Below, in pieces: positions 36,141 to 45,412 of a DNA stretch of 64,000 bases (position 1 is the first letter of the stretch; each line of letters begins with the position of its first letter). The stretch is from NCBI GenBank assembly GCA_947172705.1, contig CAMWCA010000001.1:1-64000 (forward strand), read 5' to 3'. Below the pieces are notes generated by a model. It searched no databases and was not told the origin of the DNA. It was given only the letters and a program-made list of their open reading frames with translations. Origin of the DNA: an uncultured Lachnospiraceae bacterium. GTDB lineage: Bacteria > Bacillota > Clostridia > Lachnospirales > Lachnospiraceae. Both the position numbers and the translations under genes were made by a program.

Positions 36141-38048
36141 ATGTATAAAAAAAGGTGGAAAGTTTTTTTCAGGTTAGCGGCAGTACTGACATTTACATTT
36201 TTTGCTGCGTGCGCCTGTGGAAAAACGGAAACAGATGTGAATCATAAAGACAGGGAGACGGAAAACAAGGAAGTTTATACGAACAAAACAGAAGGACAGG
36301 ACGAGACCGGGATCATATTAGGGGAAGGTATCCTTCCGGGAAGAAAAGAATACCATCTTGATAGTTTTGGGGAAAACATCTGGTTTTTTGCGCCGGAAGA
36401 CGATCCGGAGGATGTGCAGAAGGAGTTGGAGATCCTGTGGGAAAGACAGGAGACGAACCAGTTCGGCGATAACAGGTATTCCGTTTACTTTTTGCCGGGA
36501 GAATACGATGATCAGATTCGACCGAAAATAGGCTTCTATATGCAGGCAGCCGGACTGGGTAAAATGCCGGATGACGTATCCCTCTATGCAATCAGGTGCG
36601 ACGCCAGATGGCTGGGGGACAACAATAACCACAATGCCACCTGCAATTTCTGGAGGGGAGTGGAAAACCTGTCCGCCAGAAATCATGTGACCTGGGCTGT
36701 GTCACAGGCTACGTTTATGCGCAGAGTGCATTTGGAGAAGAACCTGTACCTCCATGACACTTTGGGCTGGTGCAGCGGGGGATTTTTGTCCAACAGCAGG
36801 ATAGGGCTGGAGGTAAATTCCGGAAGCCAGCAGCAGTGGCTTTCCCGGAATTGCGACTGGGATGCCTGGGACGGTGAGAACTGGAATATGGTATTTGCAG
36901 GCATTGAGGAGGGAAAGACGCCGGAGGGAACCTGGCCGGAACATGCCTATACCGATATTCCGGTGGTGGAGGAGATCAGGGAAAAGCCTTTCTTGACATA
37001 CGATGAAGAAAAAGGCTTTGGAGTATACCTGCCCGACATGCGGAAGGAAGCGGTGGGCGTGGACTGGATGCCGGGAGAATTTCTTCCTATGGAGAGCTTT
37101 TACATAGCCAAGCCCCTTGTGGATACGGCGGAAACCATAAACGATGCCCTGAATTCAGGAAAAAATCTGTTTCTGACACCAGGGATATACCAGCTGACGG
37201 AGCCCATTCGTATAGAAAAGGAAGGAACTGTGGTGCTGGGAACCGGGCTTGCCACCCTGCGCTCTATGGAGGGGAGTACCTGTATGGAAGTGGCGGGCGA
37301 GGCAAAAGTGACGCTTGCCGGTATTCTCTTTGACGCGGGACCGAAAGAAACGGAATCCCTGTTGGTGGTAGGTGATGAAACCGAAGCTGAATTGCCGGAG
37401 AACTGGAATTTCACACAGAATGCGGGTTCGTTGCAGGAGCAAAAAACCCTGTTGGCGGATCTGTTTTTCCGGGTAGGCGGCGCCGGGGAATATGACACAG
37501 ATGTTGCATGCTGTGTAAAACTGTGTCAGGATGGGATTATCGGCGATAATTTTTGGGTATGGCGGGCAGACCACGGTTCCGGGGTAGGCTGGGACCGCAA
37601 CAGAGCTTCAAACGGTATTCTGGTATCAGGGGACAATGTGACGATGTATGCGCTGATGGTAGAACATTTCCGGGAATATCAGACGATTTGGGAAGGGGAA
37701 AATGGAAAAATTATTTTCTATCAATGCGAAATACCCTATGACGTACCGGATCAGGAGAGCTGGCGGAGCCAGGAAGGTACAGTCAACGGTTATTCTTCCA
37801 TAAAGATTGCGGATTCTGTAAAGAACCACGAGGCATGGGGGCTGGGGATTTATCTGTATAACCGGGATGCAGAGGTAGAACTGTATGCAGCAATGGAAGC
37901 GCCGGAGGGCACAGGCGGAATTCGGGTACATCATATCTGCACCGTGATGATAACCGGGAATCCGGGTATGAGCCATATCATTAACGGGGACGGCGATGCC
38001 GTAACATATGGTGGCGCCAGATCCGTCATTACGGAGTGGGGGACGTAA
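36141..38048 (+). CDS. Lipoprotein with right-handed beta-helix-like domain
   Basis: 'KVFFRLAAVLTFTFFAACAC' is a signal peptide II with cleavage before Cys near residue 20; a charged linker follows. The 635-residue protein has a pectate-lyase-like pattern: 'KNLFLTPGIYQLTEPIRIEK' and 'GTVVLGTGLATL' are typical of pectate lyase 3 / GH55-like coils. No sure catalytic residues can be named. ATG 36141 lies behind AGAGGTGG. It is 20 bases after the antitoxin gene and may be cotranscribed. Confidence 0.75.
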   Translation: MYKKRWKVFFRLAAVLTFTFFAACACGKTETDVNHKDRETENKEVYTNKTEGQDETGIILGEGILPGRKEYHLDSFGENIWFFAPEDDPEDVQKELEILWERQETNQFGDNRYSVYFLPGEYDDQIRPKIGFYMQAAGLGKMPDDVSLYAIRCDARWLGDNNNHNATCNFWRGVENLSARNHVTWAVSQATFMRRVHLEKNLYLHDTLGWCSGGFLSNSRIGLEVNSGSQQQWLSRNCDWDAWDGENWNMVFAGIEEGKTPEGTWPEHAYTDIPVVEEIREKPFLTYDEEKGFGVYLPDMRKEAVGVDWMPGEFLPMESFYIAKPLVDTAETINDALNSGKNLFLTPGIYQLTEPIRIEKEGTVVLGTGLATLRSMEGSTCMEVAGEAKVTLAGILFDAGPKETESLLVVGDETEAELPENWNFTQNAGSLQEQKTLLADLFFRVGGAGEYDTDVACCVKLCQDGIIGDNFWVWRADHGSGVGWDRNRASNGILVSGDNVTMYALMVEHFREYQTIWEGENGKIIFYQCEIPYDVPDQESWRSQEGTVNGYSSIKIADSVKNHEAWGLGIYLYNRDAEVELYAAMEAPEGTGGIRVHHICTVMITGNPGMSHIINGDGDAVTYGGARSVITEWGT

Positions 38049-38066
38049 AATCTCAAATTCTCATCA

Positions 38067-38094
38067 TTGACAAAGTAAAATCAAATGTTAAAAT
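38067..38094 (+). promoter_or_regulatory. Promoter of the hybrid histidine kinase gene
   Basis: TTGACA and TAAAAT with a 16-base spacer lie 48 bases upstream of the ATG. Confidence 0.55.
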
Positions 38095-38141
38095 TCTATT
38101 AGGATCTTTTTCGATATAGAATTGGGGGGAGAGGCGTTTTT

Positions 38142-41100
38142 ATGAAAAAAAGAAAGTATCTGCAGAAAACAGTTTATTTTGTGATACTTCTAGTTGTGAT
38201 TATGATTTTGTTCCAGTGGTATACGACCCAAAACAGAAGACGTATGGAGGAACGTAACAAGAGCTATGCGTCTGATTCGGCGCGGCAGATGGCGGATCAG
38301 ATAGATGATGAGTTAAACAATGGACTGGATTTGGTTACCACTTATTCCTATTTTCTGGGGGAAAGCCTGACCGAGCCTGAGGTAACACCGCAAATGCTGA
38401 AGGAGATAATAGACAATTCTCTGTTTGACGCTTTGGTGTTTACAGATGCAGAGGGAATCAATCACACGTTTGACGGACGAACCTCTGATGGGTCAGAATG
38501 TGATTATTACATTCATGGCATGCAGGGAGAAAAGGGAATATCCGTGGTATTTGATTCGGCTTTTTATGATGAAACGATGCTGTGCTTTTATGCGCCTGTC
38601 CGATATCAGGGAGAGATCATAGGCGTTTTACGGGGCGCATATCTGGCGGAAGAATATCTGAAGGATATGCTGGTTACTACATACTTTGGAGAGAAGGCAT
38701 CCGTGCATTTGTGTATGCCGGATGGGAGAATACTTGCCTGCTCCGATGCCAAGGGGCATCAGGGTATTCTGGTTGATATGCTGTTAGAGATGGGAATGAT
38801 TGATGCAGGTACGGCGGAACAGACCAACGCTGTGTTTAGGAACGGAGGAGAAGGCGCCTTTGTCTGCAGTGCCGGCAGTAAGACAGATAATATCTGTGTC
38901 AGGTATCTTGCCCAAAATGAATTTGTTCTGGTGCAGACCTTTCCGAAGAATGTTACAGAGAGCATGGTCAAAGCCGAAAATCTTGTAGGAATTCGGCTGG
39001 AGGCAATGCTGATAGGAGTTTTTATTTGCTACATGCTGGTGATGCTGCTTCATGCAGGACGGGAAAGAAAGCGGCTTCAGCAGGAAAACCGTGAGATGGG
39101 ATATATTATCAGCGGCATTAACACATTGTTTTCCCGTTTTGTCATGGCTGATTTTGAAACAGATACCTATCTTTACCTTGCCGGAACAAGACCCGAGGAC
39201 AGCAGGTTTTCAGTCAGCGGCAGATATGAGGATTTGGTACGGCATCTCAGCAGCTTTCTGGAAGATGCTGAGGAACGTCAGGTGTTTGCAGGACAGCTTG
39301 CTAAAGATGCCATTATAAAAGAAATGGAAGAACACGATGACCTTCGTTTTGAATGCCATATACTCCGGGGCGGAAAGCCGGAATGGGAGCATATGAATAT
39401 TATCTGTCTGGAGCGAAAGGAAGGCAGAGTATCCAAAGTTTTGTTTATCCGGCAGAACATTACAGAGGTAAAGGAAAAAGAATTGCGCATCCAGGCGGAA
39501 ATGTCCCTTGCAAATCGAAAGGAAAGGCAGTATCGAATTGCAATTACCTCCAATGCTTTCTGTACCTTTGAATTTAACTTGACGAAGGATATGATAGAGG
39601 ATGATATTTTACGGGATGTAGAGGATGGAACCATTTCGCTGCTTGAGAAAGTTGGGCTGGAGGTTCCCTGTAAAGCGTCCCAATGCTTTGAACTGTGGAA
39701 GCCGTTTGTATTAGAGGAATCTGTGGAGGAGTATGAACGGATCGTAAATACCAACTACCTGAGAGAGCGGTTTGAACAGGGAGAAACAGAGGTCAATATT
39801 GATTATTGGGGCTGGGTTTCTGCCAACAGACAAATGTGCGTAAGGCAGTCGTTTATTATGACCCAGGATTATGATACGGGCGATATCATGGTTATGGTAG
39901 TATCAAAGGAGATCACGGAACAGGTGCAGAAGCAAAGAGAGCAGACCCAGGCGCTTCAGGATGCCCTTATGCAGGCACAGCATGCCAATGCGGCAAAGAC
40001 CACCTTCCTTTCCAATATGTCCCATGATATCCGCACGCCCATGAATGCGATCATAGGCTTTGCAACCATTGCAGTGAGCCATATTGACAACAAAGAACAG
40101 GTCAGGGACTGCCTCCAGAAGGTTCTTTCATCCAGCAACCATCTGCTGAGTCTGATCAATGATATTCTTGACATGAGCAGAATTGAAAGCGGGAAGGTGC
40201 AGATCAAAGAGCAGGAATGCAATATTTCTGAGCTGATGCACAATTTGGTTAATATTATCCAGCCTCAGGTGAAGGCAAAACAGCTTGAATTGTTCATTGA
40301 TACGTTTGAAGTAGCGAATGAAGACGTGATAGCCGATCCCCTTAAGTTGAATCAGATTTTTATTAATCTGCTCAGCAACGCTGTAAAATACACGCCGGCG
40401 AAGGGCAGTATTTCCTTCAGAATTATTCAGAAAACCACCTTCCGGCATGGCTATGGCGATTATACTTTCGTTGTAAAGGACAGCGGTATGGGTATGACGC
40501 CGGAATTTTTAAAACATGTTTTTGAACCCTTTGAACGGGAATCCAGTACCACCCGCAGCGGAATTGAAGGAACAGGGCTGGGAATGGCAATCACGAAAAA
40601 CATTGTGGAGATGATGAACGGCAAGATTTCCGTGGAGAGCGAAGTGGGAAAAGGAAGCGTCTTTACGGTAGAACTGACCTTGAAGCTCCAGGACAATGAA
40701 AAGAATGCGGAACAGATCAAGGAACTGAACGGCTTGCGGGCGTTGGTGGTGGATGATGATTTCAATGTCTGCGATAGTGTAAGTAAAATGCTGAAAGAAA
40801 TTGGCATGCGTGTGGAATGGACCACTTCCAGCAGGGAAGCAGTATACCGCGCCAAGGGCGCCTGTGAGGAGGGAGATTCCTATCATACTTATATCATTGA
40901 CTGGCAGATGCCGGAAATGAGCGGTGTGGAAACGGCAAGGAAAATCCGCAGCGCGGTAGGAAAGGAAGCGCCGATCATCATTCTCACCGCATACGACTGG
41001 ACAGATATTGAGGAGGAGGCAAAGGAAGCGGGGGTTACTGCTTTCTGTGCAAAACCGCTTTTCATGTCAGATTTGAAGTCGGCATTACTGGCGGCAAATA

Positions 41101-41537
41101 ACCTGATTGACAAAGAGGAAAAGGACAGTTCATGGGTATTGGGAGATTTTAAAGGGAAACGGGTTCTCTTGGTGGAAGACATTGAACTGAACAGGGAGAT
41201 TGCAGAGGTCATATTGGAGGAGGCAGGATTTGCCGTAGAGTCTGCACCGGACGGAACGGATGCGGTGGAAATGGTGAGCAGATCGGAAGAAAATTATTAT
41301 GATGTAATTTTAATGGATATACAGATGCCCATTATGAACGGCTATGAGGCAACCAGAGCCATCCGTAATCTTGCAAGAAAAGATGTCAGAAATTTACCCA
41401 TTCTTGCCATGACAGCCAATGCGTTGGAGGAAGATAAAGAGGCGGCAATCAAAAACGGTATGAATGCGCATATTGCCAAACCGTTGGATATAAAAGTGCT
41501 TATGGATGTGCTAAGCCAATATCTTGACCAGAATTAA
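38142..41537 (+). CDS. Hybrid sensor histidine kinase with two receiver domains
   Basis: A 1131-residue membrane kinase. TM1 lies near residues 8-27, an extracellular sensor of about 260 residues follows, and TM2 is 'MLIGVFICYMLVMLLH'. A PAS-like region leads to the HisKA box 'FLSNMSHDIRTPMNAIIGFA', then HATPase boxes 'IFINLLSNAVKYTP' and 'GTGLGMAITKNIVEMM'. Receiver 1 has 'YIIDWQMPEMSG' and receiver 2 'VILMDIQMPIMNGYEA', each with its Asp. No HPt or DNA-binding output is attached or adjacent. GGGGGAGAGG precedes the ATG. Confidence 0.95.
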   Translation: MKKRKYLQKTVYFVILLVVIMILFQWYTTQNRRRMEERNKSYASDSARQMADQIDDELNNGLDLVTTYSYFLGESLTEPEVTPQMLKEIIDNSLFDALVFTDAEGINHTFDGRTSDGSECDYYIHGMQGEKGISVVFDSAFYDETMLCFYAPVRYQGEIIGVLRGAYLAEEYLKDMLVTTYFGEKASVHLCMPDGRILACSDAKGHQGILVDMLLEMGMIDAGTAEQTNAVFRNGGEGAFVCSAGSKTDNICVRYLAQNEFVLVQTFPKNVTESMVKAENLVGIRLEAMLIGVFICYMLVMLLHAGRERKRLQQENREMGYIISGINTLFSRFVMADFETDTYLYLAGTRPEDSRFSVSGRYEDLVRHLSSFLEDAEERQVFAGQLAKDAIIKEMEEHDDLRFECHILRGGKPEWEHMNIICLERKEGRVSKVLFIRQNITEVKEKELRIQAEMSLANRKERQYRIAITSNAFCTFEFNLTKDMIEDDILRDVEDGTISLLEKVGLEVPCKASQCFELWKPFVLEESVEEYERIVNTNYLRERFEQGETEVNIDYWGWVSANRQMCVRQSFIMTQDYDTGDIMVMVVSKEITEQVQKQREQTQALQDALMQAQHANAAKTTFLSNMSHDIRTPMNAIIGFATIAVSHIDNKEQVRDCLQKVLSSSNHLLSLINDILDMSRIESGKVQIKEQECNISELMHNLVNIIQPQVKAKQLELFIDTFEVANEDVIADPLKLNQIFINLLSNAVKYTPAKGSISFRIIQKTTFRHGYGDYTFVVKDSGMGMTPEFLKHVFEPFERESSTTRSGIEGTGLGMAITKNIVEMMNGKISVESEVGKGSVFTVELTLKLQDNEKNAEQIKELNGLRALVVDDDFNVCDSVSKMLKEIGMRVEWTTSSREAVYRAKGACEEGDSYHTYIIDWQMPEMSGVETARKIRSAVGKEAPIIILTAYDWTDIEEEAKEAGVTAFCAKPLFMSDLKSALLAANNLIDKEEKDSSWVLGDFKGKRVLLVEDIELNREIAEVILEEAGFAVESAPDGTDAVEMVSRSEENYYDVILMDIQMPIMNGYEATRAIRNLARKDVRNLPILAMTANALEEDKEAAIKNGMNAHIAKPLDIKVLMDVLSQYLDQN

Positions 41538-41574
41538 AACAGCAGTCCGAAGGGATAAGGGAAGCTGGATACAG

Positions 41575-41622
41575 AAAGGGCGCTCACGATCATCTGTTTT
41601 GATGGTTATGAGCGCCCTTTTA
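41575..41622. terminator. Bidirectional terminator between kinase and peptidoglycan-binding gene
   Basis: AAAGGGCGCTCA pairs with TGAGCGCCCTTT, with further partial pairing inside the 22-base insert. It is flanked by As and Ts and lies between two convergent genes. Confidence 0.85.
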
Positions 41623-41657
41623 TGAACAATAAGCTGGCGCGCTGCGGCAGCGTTTGT

Positions 41658-43328
41658 TTATGGCCGCGGGATTAAAAGCACCTGACCTACATCCAGAAGA
41701 TCGCTGGTAAGCCCGTTTAAAGCCATGATTGCATCCACTGTGGTGTTGTATTTCCGGGAGATCAGCCAGAGGCTGTCGCCTGCCTGAACCACATATCTTA
41801 TGGTATCTGTCCCGGAGCCGGGACCGGGGACGGGAACATTCTGGTCAATGCCCAGATACACATCGTACAATGCCTGCCAGGTAAGCGGACCTACAATACC
41901 GTCGGCATCCAGTCCCATGGCACGCTGAAAGGCGGATACGGCGCTGTAGGTGTTACGCCCGAAGATGCCGTCCGGTGCGGGGGCGGGAATGCCGGGATAA
42001 TATTCGGAGATGACACTTAGAAGATATTGGAGAGTGACCACATCCTGCCCTCTGGAACCCTGCCGAAGCACGGAAGAAGGAGGAATGGTGCCGATACCCA
42101 GGGTATTCCCCTGGCTGTCCAGTTCGGCAAGCCTTGTGACGGCGGCGTAAAGGCTGGAAAGCTTATACCAGGTAGCTTTGCCTACGATACCGTCAGGAGT
42201 CAGATTGAAAATATTTTGAAATTTGGTGACAGCAGCTTTTGTGCTGTTCTGGAAGGAACCGGCAGCATCGGTAATACGGGGAATTGCCGGATAGTTTTGC
42301 CGGATTCTGTTTAAGTAGGTTTGAATGGTCTGGACATCAAGCCCTGTGCTGCCGACCCTTAAGGGGGTACCGGGATAGGAAGATAAAATACCGGTAATGA
42401 TGTTGGTCTGCACAATTTCAATATCCTTTGGATAGTAGGAACGGAGAATCTGTAAGGGAGTCATCCCCTGATCTGCCAGAGTAACCGTTCCCCATTGAGA
42501 CAAGCCCTGACAGCTGACAGTGGTTCCATTGCAGAAGGATGTAAAATAGGGAGCATTTTGCCCCTGCCTGCGGATATATTCGTTAAAGATCTCATCCACG
42601 ATCCGGTTGATAGAGGAATAGACAGGACGTCCATAGACAAAAGCCTGATCGTAGGCGGTGCTGTTTGTAATATCAAAGCCATACCCCCGGCTGCGGTACC
42701 ATTCTGTATAGACCCGGTTTAAGGCAAATGTAATGATGGCATAAATATTGGCGCGCAGGGAGGCATCCGGCCAGGTGGGATAGATTTCGCTGCTGGCAAC
42801 ATTTTTAACATAATCAGGGAAGGATACCTGTATATTTGAGGCGGAAGAACTGGGGGGACCCAAATGCACGGTAATGGGATTCGGGATCGCCACCTGCCGC
42901 AGAATGCGGGAGTCTTCAGAAACCGTTCCCTGCTGACTGCGTGCAGTATTAGAGGCAACAGCAGGTTTGCCGACGGAAATCTCGGTTTGAAAAGGCTGAC
43001 GCTGTATTTCCTGCATAGGAATCATCGTAAGGGGAAGGATTGCCGTTTCACCGTCATAGATGGGTATATCTGAAACATAAAGAGAGTTAAAGCCGGTGGC
43101 GCGTGCAAGCACATTGTAGCTTACATAAGGAAGACCGGAATAATAGGAAGTCTGAGAAAAACGTTTATCTATGGTTTCTAAAGGCATCTCTTTTGTCTCG
43201 CCATTTTCATCTGTTATCAGTTCGTAAACGCTATTACCCTGGTCGTCCAGAACCCTGATCTGAACCCCTGACAGCGGAAGCGCGCCGTGGGCAGTTTGCG
43301 CCTGCATGGTTAAATAACCAATTGCCAT
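41658..43328 (-). CDS. SpoIID-like protein with two peptidoglycan-binding domains and LysM
   Basis: A 556-residue protein without a visible signal peptide. Residues about 10-110 look like a carboxypeptidase-regulatory beta domain ('GVQIRVLDDQGNSVYEL'). A SpoIID-like region contains 'CNGTTVSCQGLSQWGTVTLA'. Two PG_binding_1 repeats follow ('FNLTPDGIVGKATWYKL' and 'MGLDADGIVGPLTWQAL'), then a C-terminal LysM 'YVVQAGDSLWLISRKYNTTV'. The domain set implies binding and perhaps trimming of peptidoglycan, possibly in sporulation. GGAGA precedes the ATG. Confidence 0.88.
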   Translation of the reverse strand: MAIGYLTMQAQTAHGALPLSGVQIRVLDDQGNSVYELITDENGETKEMPLETIDKRFSQTSYYSGLPYVSYNVLARATGFNSLYVSDIPIYDGETAILPLTMIPMQEIQRQPFQTEISVGKPAVASNTARSQQGTVSEDSRILRQVAIPNPITVHLGPPSSSASNIQVSFPDYVKNVASSEIYPTWPDASLRANIYAIITFALNRVYTEWYRSRGYGFDITNSTAYDQAFVYGRPVYSSINRIVDEIFNEYIRRQGQNAPYFTSFCNGTTVSCQGLSQWGTVTLADQGMTPLQILRSYYPKDIEIVQTNIITGILSSYPGTPLRVGSTGLDVQTIQTYLNRIRQNYPAIPRITDAAGSFQNSTKAAVTKFQNIFNLTPDGIVGKATWYKLSSLYAAVTRLAELDSQGNTLGIGTIPPSSVLRQGSRGQDVVTLQYLLSVISEYYPGIPAPAPDGIFGRNTYSAVSAFQRAMGLDADGIVGPLTWQALYDVYLGIDQNVPVPGPGSGTDTIRYVVQAGDSLWLISRKYNTTVDAIMALNGLTSDLLDVGQVLLIPRP

Positions 43329-43476
43329 AAGATTAAAATCTCCTTTTTCGCTATATCATATCAATATGACGCCTTACAGAGAACTGTTACAGAGAGGTTC
43401 TCCGGGTGACGGGGGGAAACAGGAGGTTTCTATTCAAAAGGGTTTATGCTAAACTATAAAACAGGAGGAAAAAGAT

Positions 43477-44229
43477 ATGGCAAAATATTTATTGGAATGT
43501 TGTGTGGACAGTGTGGAGTCGGCGCTGGAGGCCGCAAAGGGCGGCGCCGACAGGCTGGAGTTGTGCAGCGCTCTGGTCATCGGAGGTATTTCTCCCGGGC
43601 TGGCGTTGTTTGAGCAGGTGAGAAGCTGTTGTGAGCTTCCGGTACGGGTATTATTGCGCCCACGTTTCGGGGACTTCCTATACACGCCATATGAATTTCA
43701 AATTTTGAAAAGAGAAGTGGAGCTTTTTAGAGATGCGGGCGCCGAAGGAATTGTAATAGGCTGCCTGAAGGAAGATGGGAGTCTTCATGTGGAGCAGATG
43801 AAAGAACTGATAGCGGCGGCAGGGGGGATGAAGATTACCCTGCACCGTGCTTTTGATGTATGTGCAGACCCTATCCAAACCTATCTTCAGGCGGGAGAGC
43901 TTGGGATCGATACTGTTTTAACATCAGGGCAGGAAAAAGACTGCCTTTTGGGGATGCCTCTTTTAAAGCGTTTGTGCGAACTGGAGAAAGAAACGGAAGG
44001 CCCCGTAATTATGGCAGGGGCAGGCGTGACGCCGGAGGTGATCAGGACATTTCTTGTCCATACAGAGATTACCTGTTATCATCTTTCGGGAAAGAAAATG
44101 ACAGACAGCGGTATGCTTTACCGCAGAGAGGGTGTTCCCATGGGACTTCCGGTGTTGAGCGAATACAGTATTTTCAGGACAGACAGCAGTGTTGTGGCAG
44201 AAGCAAAGGAAGCGTTGAAAAGGATTTGA
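43477..44229 (+). CDS. cutC: CutC-family protein
   Basis: A 250-residue TIM-barrel protein. 'CCVDSVESALEAAKGGADRL', 'LCSALVIGGISPG', 'RVLLRPRFGDFLYTPYEF' and 'TLHRAFDVCADP' are CutC blocks. The copper-homeostasis label is historical and the enzymatic reaction is not settled. ACAGGAGG precedes the ATG. Confidence 0.94.
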   Translation: MAKYLLECCVDSVESALEAAKGGADRLELCSALVIGGISPGLALFEQVRSCCELPVRVLLRPRFGDFLYTPYEFQILKREVELFRDAGAEGIVIGCLKEDGSLHVEQMKELIAAAGGMKITLHRAFDVCADPIQTYLQAGELGIDTVLTSGQEKDCLLGMPLLKRLCELEKETEGPVIMAGAGVTPEVIRTFLVHTEITCYHLSGKKMTDSGMLYRREGVPMGLPVLSEYSIFRTDSSVVAEAKEALKRI

Positions 44230-44257
44230 AAATATAGAAAGAATGATGGAGGTAAAA

Positions 44258-44533
44258 ATGGACAATCGAGGAAGACAAATTTTTTATGTGATTGGGGGAG
44301 GATACCTGCTGTACCTTGCTTATAAGCTGCTTACGACAGTTAAAAACCAGGAAGGCGACAATCCGGTTTTGCTATTGATTTTTGGTATTGGGTTTGGAAT
44401 TGCGGGCATAGGAATTCTAATTTATACCTACAAAATGTACAAAAATGAAGCTGCAGCCGGGCAGCAGGAGAAGGACAAGGAAGAATCCACGAAAGAAGAA
44501 CAGGCGGCAGAAGACAATAAAAATGAAAAATAA
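44258..44533 (+). CDS. Small two-span membrane protein
   Basis: A 91-residue protein with two hydrophobic segments ('IFYVIGGGYLLYLAYKLL' and 'LLLIFGIGFGIAGIGILIYT') and a highly charged Glu/Lys tail. ATG 44258 follows GGAGGTAAAA. It lies 28 bases behind cutC and is probably cotranscribed. No family recognised. Confidence 0.7.
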   Translation: MDNRGRQIFYVIGGGYLLYLAYKLLTTVKNQEGDNPVLLLIFGIGFGIAGIGILIYTYKMYKNEAAAGQQEKDKEESTKEEQAAEDNKNEK

Positions 44534-44618
44534 GGAGTTAGCATATTTCTGAATCGACATAAGTGACAAAAAAGAAATATGTAAATATCCCTGAATTGTT
44601 AAAAATGTCCCAAAAATA

Positions 44619-44647
44619 TTGACATCGTTATTTCTTTGTTTTATGAT
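44619..44647 (+). promoter_or_regulatory. Promoter of the HD-GYP / surface-protein operon
   Basis: A perfect TTGACA and TATGAT are separated by 17 bases. The leader to the first ATG is about 80 bases and AT-rich; I looked for a cyclic-di-GMP riboswitch core here and did not see one. Confidence 0.7.
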
Positions 44648-44732
44648 AAAAACTGACAATTCTTTTTATTTGGTTAGATATTTGTGCAATAATTTTTATA
44701 TATAGCCATTTGAAAGTAACAGGTGCATAACG

Positions 44733-45374
44733 ATGATCGTAGAGGAACTGGAACAGATAAAGCCGTCAGAGACAGGCTGTTTCCCAGGTTTGAATGCTCT
44801 TTGGAGCACGTTCCCCAGAAGTACAAGGATTCATATGGAGAATGTGGGGAAATATGCGGATGCCATGTATCAATATATGGCGGAAACCAATATGGAAAAT
44901 GTAAATGAGGTGCTGGGGAAGGACTTCAGAAGTGTAAGCAGACAGCTTTTTATGCTTCATGACATTGGAAGGCATTACATTCCCTTTGCGCTGTTAAATA
45001 AGGTTGGGAAGTTGGAACCTGAAGAACTGCAATTGATTAAGGATCATACAGTCAATGCCAGGCGTGCGATCAGAAGTATTTATCAACAACCCTTTTCCGA
45101 TGAGCTCATGAGGATATGGGAGGATATTTCCGTATATCATCATGAGCATTTTGACGGTACCGGTTATCCGGAAGGGCTGGCAGGCACAGATATTCCGCTG
45201 GCAGCACGGATCTGCGCAATTGCGGATGCTTATGAGGGAATTGTAAGCTGGAAGCCTTATAAGAAGAAACAGACCTCCAGCCAGGAAGCGGCGGACATCA
45301 TTGAAGGGGAGGCTGGGAAGCAGTTTCAGCCGGAATTGGTTGAGGTTTTCCGAAAATGCATTATAAGGTTCTAG
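44733..45374 (+). CDS. HD-GYP domain protein
   Basis: A 213-residue protein that is almost only the HD-GYP domain. Ligands appear in 'STRIHMENVGKYADAM', 'LFMLHDIGRHYIPFALLNKV', 'LIKDHTVNARRAI' and 'VYHHEHFDGTGYPEGLAGTD'; the last contains the GYP motif. Such domains hydrolyse cyclic di-GMP, a signal that commonly controls matrix production. There is no sensor or receiver attached. It leads the operon of exported fibre-like proteins, 38 bases before the next gene. Confidence 0.9.
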   Translation: MIVEELEQIKPSETGCFPGLNALWSTFPRSTRIHMENVGKYADAMYQYMAETNMENVNEVLGKDFRSVSRQLFMLHDIGRHYIPFALLNKVGKLEPEELQLIKDHTVNARRAIRSIYQQPFSDELMRIWEDISVYHHEHFDGTGYPEGLAGTDIPLAARICAIADAYEGIVSWKPYKKKQTSSQEAADIIEGEAGKQFQPELVEVFRKCIIRF

Positions 45375-45412
45375 GAAGGAGAGACCGTTAAACGGTTAGT
45401 AAGTGGTTGATT

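Noticed and set aside
44534-44732. Cyclic-di-GMP riboswitch before the HD-GYP gene
   Set aside because: The conserved core with its GGGAC-type and AAACC-type segments is not visible; the region is AT-rich with a plain promoter.
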